Source: CAVXFS01 sp049582805 (GTDB taxonomy: Bacteria > Pseudomonadota > Gammaproteobacteria > Burkholderiales > Gallionellaceae). Taken from it: 12,230 nucleotides of DNA. The notes under the pieces are model-generated. The model was not told where the DNA came from. It was given only the letters and a program-made list of their open reading frames with translations, and searched no databases. This document shows positions 7,548-12,230 of the stretch, in pieces (within the stretch, counting starts at the first letter, position 1; the number at the start of each line of letters is the position of its first letter). A program made the position numbers and the translations under genes. The DNA lies in assembly GCA_049582805.1 (NCBI GenBank), contig JBAUUR010000027.1, forward strand, positions 1 to 12,230, in the 5' to 3' direction.

Positions 7548-7562
7548 AATGTCAACAGACTC
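7548..7562 (+). repeat. Right terminal inverted repeat of the IS5-family element
   Basis: AATGTCAACAGACTC pairs exactly with 7117-7131. Flanking TA at 7563-7564 matches the TA at 7115-7116. Confidence 0.95.
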
Positions 7563-7650
7563 TAATCATTGTATCTTTCCGGCGAGCAGGCAAATCCGCG
7601 CACGCAAACTTTCGTATATTCCGCCAGTCACGCCAATTTAAGACCGAACA

Positions 7651-7656
7651 AGGAGG
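7651..7656 (+). promoter_or_regulatory. Strong ribosome binding site of the ExbB-like gene
   Basis: AGGAGG lies 5 bases before ATG 7662. It decides the start: the frame is open upstream to about 7569, but that extension begins at the IS boundary and lacks any ribosome site. Confidence 0.85.
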
Positions 7657-7661
7657 TTCAC

Positions 7662-8330
7662 ATGCACATCGTTAATTCCGTCGTGGGATTCATGCAGGAG
7701 GGCGGGTTCTTCATGTACCCCATCCTCCTGGTTCTGACCCTGGGACTCGCTATCGCCATTGAGCGCTTTCTGTATTTGACCAGCACCCAAAACTCCAATA
7801 TCAAGATTTGGAAGGAAATGCTGCCGTTGATCGAAAAAGGCAAGTTCGGCGAGGCCCTGACGACTGCCGCCGACTCCGGCGCGGCGGTCGGCAAGATTCT
7901 CGCTTATGGCCTTTCCCGCTTGAAATCATCACGCCAGCGCGACGCCATCGAAACCGCGATGGAGGAAGGGCTAATGGAAATCGTTCCCCGCCTCGAGAAG
8001 CGCACTCATTACCTGGCGACCTTCGCCAACATCTCGACCCTGCTGGGACTGCTGGGCACCGTGACCGGTCTGATCGAGGCCTTCGCCGCCGTCGCCAACG
8101 CCGATCCCGCCCAGAAGGCGGAGCTGCTGTCCGCGAGCATCTCAGTGGCCATGAACTGCACCGCCTTCGGCCTGGGCTCCGCGATTCCGCTGATGCTGAT
8201 GTATTCGTTCTTGCAGAGCAAGACCACCGAAGTGGTGGACAGCCTGGAAATGGTTTCGGTGAAGTTCCTTAACATTCTGCAGGAACAATCCGTGCAGCAG
8301 CAGGCCCGCAGAGAAGGCAGTACCGCATGA
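7662..8330 (+). CDS. MotA/TolQ/ExbB-family proton channel protein
   Basis: The 222-residue protein has the ExbB/TolQ layout. TM1 is at about 16-33 (FFMYPILLVLTLGLAIAI) followed by the E-R-F motif (34-36). A cytoplasmic loop with an E-x-G-x-x-E region follows. TM2 is at about 117-138 with G-L-L-G-T-V-T-G (129-136), and TM3 at about 160-184 with A-x-N-C-T-A-F-G-L-G-S-A-I-P. Thr133 and Thr167 align by motif with the two pore threonines of E. coli ExbB. The protein should form the pentameric inner-membrane channel that, with the two ExbD-like proteins, converts proton flow into movement of the TonB-like protein. Its closest functional parallel, judged by gene context, is AglR of Myxococcus. TGA overlaps the next start as ATGA. 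The IS element lies directly upstream, so its transcription may now depend on read-through or a new promoter. Confidence 0.93.
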   Translation: MHIVNSVVGFMQEGGFFMYPILLVLTLGLAIAIERFLYLTSTQNSNIKIWKEMLPLIEKGKFGEALTTAADSGAAVGKILAYGLSRLKSSRQRDAIETAMEEGLMEIVPRLEKRTHYLATFANISTLLGLLGTVTGLIEAFAAVANADPAQKAELLSASISVAMNCTAFGLGSAIPLMLMYSFLQSKTTEVVDSLEMVSVKFLNILQEQSVQQQARREGSTA

Positions 8331-8836
8331 TAGGCCGTTCCCGTCGCCGGGGTTCCCCGATCGCCGATTTGGATGTCACCGCCTTCATCAATTTGATGGT
8401 GGTGCTGGTGGCGTTCTTTCTGAGCTCGGTGACCTACTTCCAGTTCAGCGCCCTGAGTCTGAAGATTCCCCCTGCCATCGAGAACGCGCCCAACCCCAGC
8501 CAGTCCCTGGCGCTCGAGGTCGTCATCCGCAAGGACGGGCTTGAAGTCGGCGACCGTAACGCCGGACTGATCAGCCGCATCGAGAAGAAAGGCAATGAAT
8601 ACGACTTCAAGACGCTCAACAGTCTCATGAAGCAGATCAAGTCGCGCTTTCCCGCTAAGACGGAGGCCACGATACTCTCCGAAGCGGACGTTCCCTACGA
8701 TGTCCTGGTCAAAACCATGGATGCCACCCGCAACTTCGCGGTCGTGACGCCCGACAAGGTCAGCTATGCAGAACTCTTCCCCGACATTTCCATCGGCGAC
8801 GCGCCGGAGGCCGCTTCGGTGAAACTCGCGCCATGA
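8327..8836 (+). CDS. ExbD/TolR-family protein lacking the conserved membrane aspartate
   Basis: This 169-residue protein has a short basic N-terminus, one TM (about 17-37) and a periplasmic domain, as in ExbD and TolR. The membrane motif reads D-L-D-V-T-A-F-I-N22-L-M-V-V-L-V-A-F-F-L. In ExbD/TolR the residue at the place of Asn22 is the proton-carrying Asp (as in x-V-T-P-x-I-D-V). Here the codon is AAT (8390-8392). The periplasmic part keeps the ExbD pattern, with A-T-I-L-S-E-A-D-V-P-Y-D-V-L-V-K-T-M near 122-139, matching the usual D-x-x-x-x-Y-x-x-v-i-x-x-m helix. It starts by ATGA overlap with the ExbB gene and ends by ATGA overlap with the second ExbD gene. It may act as the structural half of a heteromeric ExbD pair (inference). 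Confidence 0.9.
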   Translation: MIGRSRRRGSPIADLDVTAFINLMVVLVAFFLSSVTYFQFSALSLKIPPAIENAPNPSQSLALEVVIRKDGLEVGDRNAGLISRIEKKGNEYDFKTLNSLMKQIKSRFPAKTEATILSEADVPYDVLVKTMDATRNFAVVTPDKVSYAELFPDISIGDAPEAASVKLAP

Positions 8837-9327
8837 AGATGTCACGCAAAGCCAAGCGCATGGATCGCCATCATCGGCGCAACAATCGGCATGCCGTCAT
8901 CAACATCGTCTCGATGATCGACATGCTCACCGTGCTCGTGCTGTTCCTGCTGGTGAATTCAGGCAACATGCAGAATCTTCCCAGCGCCAAGTCGGTGCGG
9001 CTTCCCAAATCCATCGCGCAAGAGGCACCCAAGGAATCCTTGGTGGTAGCGGTGAACAACCAGGACATCATCGCCCAGGGACGCAAGGTGGCGTCGGTAG
9101 CCGACGCCCTGGCCATGGCTGATGACGTCATTCCCGGCCTCCTCGACGAACTCACCCATCAGGCGCAGCGCAACCGCAAGATTATGGAGACCCACGGTGG
9201 CGATATCACCATCATGGGCGATAAACAAATTCCCTACGTCTTGCTGAAAAAGATTATGGTTACCTGCACCAAAGCCGGTTACACCAACATCTCGCTGGCG
9301 GTGATTCATAAAGCGGCGGAAGGATAG
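8833..9327 (+). CDS. ExbD/TolR-family protein with the conserved aspartate
   Basis: This 164-residue protein has a strongly basic N-terminal tail (residues 1-20, many Lys/Arg/His), then one TM at about 22-42 with N-I-V-S-M-I-D30-M-L-T-V-L-V-L-F-L-L. Asp30 sits where ExbD/TolR carry their essential proton-binding Asp. The periplasmic part contains a T-I-M-G-D-K-Q-I-P-Y-V-L-L-K-K-I-M block (about 126-142), the usual ExbD C-terminal strand-helix. It follows the first ExbD gene by ATGA overlap (8833-8836) and is 4 bases from the TonB-like start. Two ExbD-like proteins with one ExbB-like protein is the same arrangement as AglR-AglQ-AglS in Myxococcus. ATG 8839 (Met3) is a possible alternative start. 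Confidence 0.92.
   Translation: MKMSRKAKRMDRHHRRNNRHAVINIVSMIDMLTVLVLFLLVNSGNMQNLPSAKSVRLPKSIAQEAPKESLVVAVNNQDIIAQGRKVASVADALAMADDVIPGLLDELTHQAQRNRKIMETHGGDITIMGDKQIPYVLLKKIMVTCTKAGYTNISLAVIHKAAEG
9321..9324 (+). promoter_or_regulatory. Ribosome binding site supporting a TTG start
   Basis: AGGA (within GGAAGGAT) overlaps the end of the second ExbD gene and lies 7 bases before TTG 9332. No ATG or GTG with a usable site occurs before residue 30, which is already inside the membrane segment. Confidence 0.65.
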
Positions 9328-9331
9328 TCCC

Positions 9332-10288
9332 TTGGCCACCGCGCATTACCGTTCCCCAGAATTGGCCTGGACTGCATCGCCGGCGGAAGAACGGCGCTTT
9401 CGCGCGATCACGTCGACGATGCTGCTGCTCTATGTGCTCCTGGCCGCGCTGGTTGTATTTATTAAGGTGCCGCCGGCGGATCGCTACGAGGCGGAAATCG
9501 TGCCGCCTCGCCTAGCCAAGCTGGTGGTCCAGGAAAAGCCCAAGCCGCCGCCCCCGCCGCCGCCGAAGCTTGAAGAGAAGAAGCTCCAACCCGAGCCGGA
9601 GAAAAAGGCGGAGGAGCCCAAACCGCCCGAGCCCGAGCCGGAAGTCAAGAAGGAACCGGCGCGGCCCGACGTGCAAGCCGCGCGCAACAAGGCCTCGCAC
9701 AGCGGACTGCTCGCCCTGCGCAGCGAGATTGCCGGCCTGCAGCAGCACGATCTCGGCAACCTGGTTCAGGATAGGCCGCTCATCAAGGCCGACGGTCAGA
9801 ACGCCACTGCGGGGGTGTACCGCTCTATAATAGCCGCAGAAGGCCGCAAGGGTAGCGGCGGCATCAACACCGCCGGACTCAGCCGCGATGTGGGCCAGAC
9901 CCAACTGGCCGGCAGGCAAACCACGGCGGTCCAAAGCCAAACTCCGGCAGCGGAAGGGACGGGCGGCGGTGCCGGTGCCGGCGGTGGCGGCCGGCATGGA
10001 CGCAGCATCGAAGAGATCCAGTTGATTCTGGATCGCAGCAAGGGCGCCCTGTATACGCTTTATCACCGCGCCCTGCGCGCCAATCCCGCCCTGCATGGAA
10101 AAGTGGTACTGGAGATTACCATCGCGCCTTCCGGCGAGGTGACCAATTGCAAGGTGGTCTTTGCTGAATTGGATGATCCCGACCTAATCGGTAAACTCGT
10201 GGCGCGGATCCAGCTACTGAATTTCGGCAGCAAGGATGTTGAAACCACGGTCTTCACCTGGCCCATCGATTTCCTGCCGCGGTCCTAG
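9332..10288 (+). CDS. TonB-like energy transducer with AgmX/PglI-type C-terminal domain
   Basis: The 318-residue protein starts at TTG 9332. Residues 1-24 are cytoplasmic and 25-45 form one TM (ITSTMLLLYVLLAALVVFIKV). Residues 69-112 are a Pro/Glu/Lys-rich rod with seven consecutive Pro, as in TonB, and 209-220 are almost all Gly/Ala. The C-terminal domain (about 224-316) holds R-S-I-E-E-I-Q-L-I-L-D-R, then Y-H-R-A-L-R-A-N-P, G-K-V-V-L-E-I-T-I-A-P-S-G-E-V and the final F-T-W-P-I-D-F. This pattern belongs to the AgmX/PglI C-terminal family seen in Myxococcus GltJ and in many proteobacterial TonB-like proteins. It should be pulled by the ExbB/ExbD proteins and reach across the periplasm. Unlike GltJ it has no cytoplasmic zinc-finger or GYF domain, so a link to a cytosolic switch protein is not expected. 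Confidence 0.9.
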   Translation: MATAHYRSPELAWTASPAEERRFRAITSTMLLLYVLLAALVVFIKVPPADRYEAEIVPPRLAKLVVQEKPKPPPPPPPKLEEKKLQPEPEKKAEEPKPPEPEPEVKKEPARPDVQAARNKASHSGLLALRSEIAGLQQHDLGNLVQDRPLIKADGQNATAGVYRSIIAAEGRKGSGGINTAGLSRDVGQTQLAGRQTTAVQSQTPAAEGTGGGAGAGGGGRHGRSIEEIQLILDRSKGALYTLYHRALRANPALHGKVVLEITIAPSGEVTNCKVVFAELDDPDLIGKLVARIQLLNFGSKDVETTVFTWPIDFLPRS

Positions 10289-10304
10289 TAGCTGTCACGG
10301 TGAC

Positions 10305-10381
10305 GGCCGCCGCGGGATTACGTCGCTCCCCCTGTGTACCCAGCTACCGGCCCCCTCGCGGCTGTCATCACCGCGGCGGCC
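10305..10381. repeat. GC-rich 11-bp perfect inverted repeat after the operon
   Basis: GGCCGCCGCGG (10305-10315) is the exact reverse complement of CCGCGGCGGCC (10371-10381), with a 55-base interior. GCTGTCA also occurs as a direct repeat just outside the left arm (10291-10297) and before the right arm (10361-10367). It lies 16 bases after the last operon stop. It might stop transcription through RNA structure or protect the 3' end of the mRNA. There is no U-tract. Confidence 0.6.
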
Positions 10382-10391
10382 GGCTCCCCTC

Positions 10392-10480
10392 GATCGGCCC
10401 GCTCGGCACGCCGCAGTTTGGAGCGATTCTAAACGCCGGTAAGCAACCGCGCTTCCGCTGCCCATAGACTGGGCCGATCA
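10392..10480. repeat. 9-bp perfect inverted repeat with 71-base interior
   Basis: GATCGGCCC (10392-10400) pairs exactly with GGGCCGATC (10472-10480). A further related block, GATCAGGTCGGCC, begins at 10507. The function is unknown. Confidence 0.45.
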
Positions 10481-10696
10481 AAGAAAGCTCATGGGCTTTA
10501 GACACTGATCAGGTCGGCCTGCAACAAAATCCTCCACAGTAAAATCAGAAAGCTGCCACCATCAGCACCGAGTCATCCCATATGCTCAGTTGAAATGGAT
10601 TGGGCAAATAATTTTAAAAAATGCGAGGCACAGAATGGCCACCGCAAATGGCCAGACGACGCGTGAATTGCTGGAAATTTGAAAACAGAGAATGTT

Positions 10697-10757
10697 CCAC
10701 AGGCAAAGGCCCGCACACTGTGCGGCTAACAGCAAAAAACTACTTAATTGCCTGTGG
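10697..10757. repeat. Nested hairpin: 10-bp outer stem enclosing a 6-bp inner stem
   Basis: CCACAGGCAA (10697-10706) pairs exactly with TTGCCTGTGG (10748-10757). Inside it, CCGCAC (10711-10716) pairs with GTGCGG (10720-10725) around ACT. The whole 61-base structure is symmetrical enough to fold in DNA or RNA. It lacks the core sequences expected of an integron attC site, and no flanking gene explains it. Confidence 0.6.
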
Positions 10758-10807
10758 GCTAAAATATTCTGGCGGTGGGCTGAGTCTGCTGCCAAACCGT
10801 CTCAATT

Positions 10808-10970
10808 AAATTCCCGTTAACAGGGAAAATAACAGGGAATTTTGCAATTTCAAGCGCCGTATTCTACACGAAATATCCAGAAAACCCAAATACAGAGCTA
10901 GTCTCCAGCCATTGGCGCAATTTTGAAGCAAAAAATAACAGGGAATTTAAATGAGCGTATCAGGGAATTT
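10808..10970. repeat. Cluster of CAGGGAA(TTT) direct repeats
   Basis: CAGGGAATTT occurs at 10833-10842, 10939-10948 and 10961-10970. A shorter CAGGGAA lies at 10821-10827, and an inverted copy AAATTCCC at 10808-10815 makes TTCCC-GTTAACA-GGGAA possible as a hairpin. Most copies are preceded by AACA or TATCA. Local composition is A/T-rich, unlike the operon. It looks like part of a dispersed intergenic repeat or the decayed edge of a mobile element. No reading frame spans it. Confidence 0.6.
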
Positions 10971-11048
10971 GAAATGGCATAACAAGGAAAGTGAATGCGT
11001 GATTGGGATTCGAACAGGCTCCCATTAAGCATAAATCGTTTTGTGCGA

Positions 11049-11936
11049 CTACAGCCATGCAGCACCGCGTACACCGCTGGAGTCGCCGAACCGGTGCTTT
11101 ACCAGCCTTGTATCTACACGATCTGAAAATACCCAGCGCCCCCATAGTTGAGGAACGTTGGAATACAGTCGATCTATGTTAGACATTCCACCGCCCAATA
11201 CAATGACATCCGGGTCGAGGATATTGATGACATGCGCCAAGGAACGTGCCAAACGGTTCTCATAACTTTGCAGGCTGTGCTCGCAGGCGCTATCGCCGCC
11301 ATCAGCTTTGCACACAATTGTTTCCGGGTTTAGGAATTCGCCAGTTTCGTGCAGGTGCAACTTTGTCATTCCTGGCCCGGAGAGAAAGGTTTCGATACAT
11401 CCCCTTTGCCCGCAGTAGCATTCCCCGCCAGGCAGTTCCTCCGCCATCGGCCAGGGCAGGGGATTATGGCCCCATTCGCCGGCAATGCTATTGGGGCCGG
11501 TCAGAACATTCCCATTGACCACAATGCCCCCACCAGTGCCAGTGCCTATAATTACGCCGAACACTACCGCAGCACCCATAGCTGCACCATCCGTCGCTTC
11601 CGAAAGCGCAAAGCAGTTCGCGTCATTGCAGATTTTTATTGGGCGTTGCAACAATGCTTCCAAATCTTGAAGTATCGGCTTTCCGTTAAGGTGAACGGAA
11701 TTGGAATTTTTGAGCAGCCCGGTTGCCTTGGAGATAGCGCCTGGAGTGCCGATGCCAACTGACCCGCGCAGCCCTAGCTCAGTCTCAGAGGTTTGAACCA
11801 GATCTGCAATAACCGACAATGTTGCAGAGTAATCCCCTTGGGGTGTCGGTTCGCGCCGACGCAATATCTCCACGCCATTATCATCAAGTGCAATGATTTC
11901 GATCTTAGTTCCGCCAAGGTCTATACCAAGTTTCAT
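11049..11936 (-). CDS. mak: Fructokinase, ROK family (Mak-like)
   Basis: The 295-residue protein starts at ATG 11936 (complement), 4 bases after AGGTGG, and opens MKLGIDLGGTK. It phosphorylates fructose (and probably mannose) to the 6-phosphate in the cytoplasm using ATP. Visible ROK features are the ATP phosphate loop D6-L-G-G-T-K11, catalytic Asp105 in C-N-D-A-N-C, the second glycine loop G-T-G-T-G-G-G (131-137), E154-W-G-H157-N-P-L-P-W, and the zinc site C173-Y-C175-G-Q-R-G-C180-I-E completed by His157. The C-terminal blocks SLAHVINILDPDVIVLGGGM and GDSSGVRGAAWL match E. coli Mak (YajF, 302 residues) almost word for word. A longer frame reaches back to 12038, but its extra 34 residues have no ribosome site. 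Codon composition is less GC-rich than the operon. The gene converges on the operon and has no neighbour that suggests a pathway. Confidence 0.93.
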   Translation of the reverse strand: MKLGIDLGGTKIEIIALDDNGVEILRRREPTPQGDYSATLSVIADLVQTSETELGLRGSVGIGTPGAISKATGLLKNSNSVHLNGKPILQDLEALLQRPIKICNDANCFALSEATDGAAMGAAVVFGVIIGTGTGGGIVVNGNVLTGPNSIAGEWGHNPLPWPMAEELPGGECYCGQRGCIETFLSGPGMTKLHLHETGEFLNPETIVCKADGGDSACEHSLQSYENRLARSLAHVINILDPDVIVLGGGMSNIDRLYSNVPQLWGRWVFSDRVDTRLVKHRFGDSSGVRGAAWL

Positions 11937-11950
11937 GTTTCCACCTGTTA

Positions 11951-11973
11951 ATCGTACTATCTCGTTATACGAT
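11951..11973. promoter_or_regulatory. Palindromic operator-like site upstream of mak
   Basis: ATCGTA (11951-11956) and TACGAT (11968-11973) form a perfect inverted repeat spaced by 11 bases. Overlapping its right half is a smaller palindrome, TCGTTATACGA (11962-11972). On the minus strand this gives TATAAC as a possible -10 box, 14 to 34 bases before the mak start. No good -35 is seen. A repressor site overlapping the promoter is plausible, but no regulator gene is in the window. Confidence 0.35.
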
Positions 11974-12230
11974 ATCATTTCACCGTCGGCGGGGCGATTA
12001 CTGATACTCGCTTGCAGACCCGGGCGGCTTATTGGCATCTGCAGCGTTCTTGATGGCGCTCAGTTCTTGTGCCGGAGCAACAGATAAGTGACAAACCAGC
12101 AAGAAGATCAACTTCCACTTGCTGGTGAAAAGCGGACATTGGCAGACAGACTATTCGACGGACGTTATCCGGGGGCGTGTAAAAACACAAATTCGGTTCG
12201 TTTTCTGGGGTACCAAAAACCATTGCCTTA
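11974..12230. other. Right edge without a convincing gene
   Basis: A 64-codon minus-strand frame (12029-12223) exists, but its translation is rich in Cys/Arg/Pro without a family motif and has no good ribosome site. Another minus-strand frame reads LIFLLVCHLSVAPAQELS, which resembles a signal peptide, but it has no start codon with a ribosome site. I see no RNA gene or clear terminator. It is probably intergenic or decayed DNA. Confidence 0.4.

Larger units (their letters stand above)
7117..7562 (-). mobile_element. Internally deleted IS5-family (IS427-like) element, 446 bp
   Basis: Perfect 15-bp terminal inverted repeats, GAGTCTGTTGACATT (7117-7131) and AATGTCAACAGACTC (7548-7562), are flanked on both sides by TA (7115-7116 and 7563-7564). 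TA is the expected target duplication of the IS427 group. The element carries the first reading frame of a two-frame transposase on the minus strand. The second frame survives only as its start (GEQALGRSRG) and its last residues next to the left repeat, so most of orfB, including catalytic residues, has been lost by an internal deletion near 7150. With intact ends it could still be moved by a related transposase elsewhere in the genome. It sits in the middle of the motor operon, in opposite orientation. Confidence 0.88.
10289..11048. other. Non-coding region between the operon and mak, rich in inverted repeats
   Basis: About 760 bases lie between the convergent stops of the TonB-like gene and mak. 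Frames here are short, lack ribosome sites and show no recognisable protein. The first 200 bases are GC-rich, and the rest is clearly more A/T-rich than the operon. It contains three long perfect inverted repeats and a cluster of CAGGGAATTT motifs, annotated separately. No T-run follows any of the GC-rich stems, so no clear intrinsic terminator is visible for the operon. Confidence 0.6.

Noticed and set aside
10697..10757. Integron attC site
   Set aside because: The ends lack the RYYYAAC and GTTRRRY core sequences, and there is no integrase or cassette nearby.
10621..10809. 62-codon plus-strand frame in the non-coding region
   Set aside because: It has no ribosome site, runs through the nested hairpin and shows no protein family pattern.
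10808..10970. CRISPR array
   Set aside because: The repeat unit is only about 10 bases, spacing is irregular and one copy is inverted; no cas genes are present.
11005..11015. GGGATTCGAAC, which reads as a tRNA T-loop (GTTCGAATCCC) on the minus strand
   Set aside because: The bases on either side cannot form the 5-bp T-stem, and there is no acceptor stem, anticodon arm or CCA nearby, so it is not a tRNA. A short attachment-site relic cannot be excluded, but nothing supports it.
12029..12223. 64-codon minus-strand frame at the right edge
   Set aside because: Its composition is odd (Cys/Arg-rich tail) with no motif and no good ribosome site; it is more likely non-coding.

Overview
The window looks like chromosomal DNA of a Gram-negative proteobacterium, most likely a gammaproteobacterium. 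It carries outer-membrane lipoprotein and Sec signals, an ExbB/ExbD/TonB-type motor, strong AGGAGG-type ribosome sites, and a ROK sugar kinase very close to Escherichia coli fructokinase Mak. A methanotroph-like (Methylococcales) host is possible, but that is only an impression and the genus cannot be fixed from the sequence.

Left edge (1-798): decayed DNA. A minus-strand IS3-family OrfA start runs off the window. It abuts the 3' tail of a different plus-strand IS3-family OrfB, whose right end (about 329) sits inside the last part of an EAL-domain (c-di-GMP phosphodiesterase) gene that also carries a frameshift. A spacer with three consecutive perfect hairpins follows.

Centre (799-10288): one co-directional cluster of eight genes, tightly packed with ATGA overlaps. 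In order: an exported coiled-coil protein of unknown function; a 1585-residue exported TPR protein; a TPR lipoprotein; a 95-residue exported protein; an ExbB/TolQ/MotA-family protein; two ExbD/TolR-family proteins; and a TonB-like protein with a proline-rich span and an AgmX/PglI-type C-terminal domain. The set resembles the core of the Myxococcus xanthus Agl-Glt gliding machine (AglR-AglQ-AglS motor, GltJ-like TonB protein, TPR lipoprotein and large TPR proteins), but without the cytoplasmic parts. The likely scheme is that proton flow through ExbB/ExbD moves the TonB-like rod across the periplasm against the TPR proteins and the outer-membrane lipoprotein. What it moves or builds is unknown. 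The first ExbD has Asn where the family has its essential membrane Asp; the second keeps the Asp. A 446-bp internally deleted IS5-family (IS427-like) element, with perfect ends and a TA target duplication, splits the cluster between the periplasmic half and the motor half.

Right part (10289-12230): about 760 bases of non-coding DNA, rich in inverted repeats and with several copies of a CAGGGAATTT motif, then a minus-strand fructokinase gene (mak) with a small palindromic site at its 5' end, then about 250 bases with no convincing gene.
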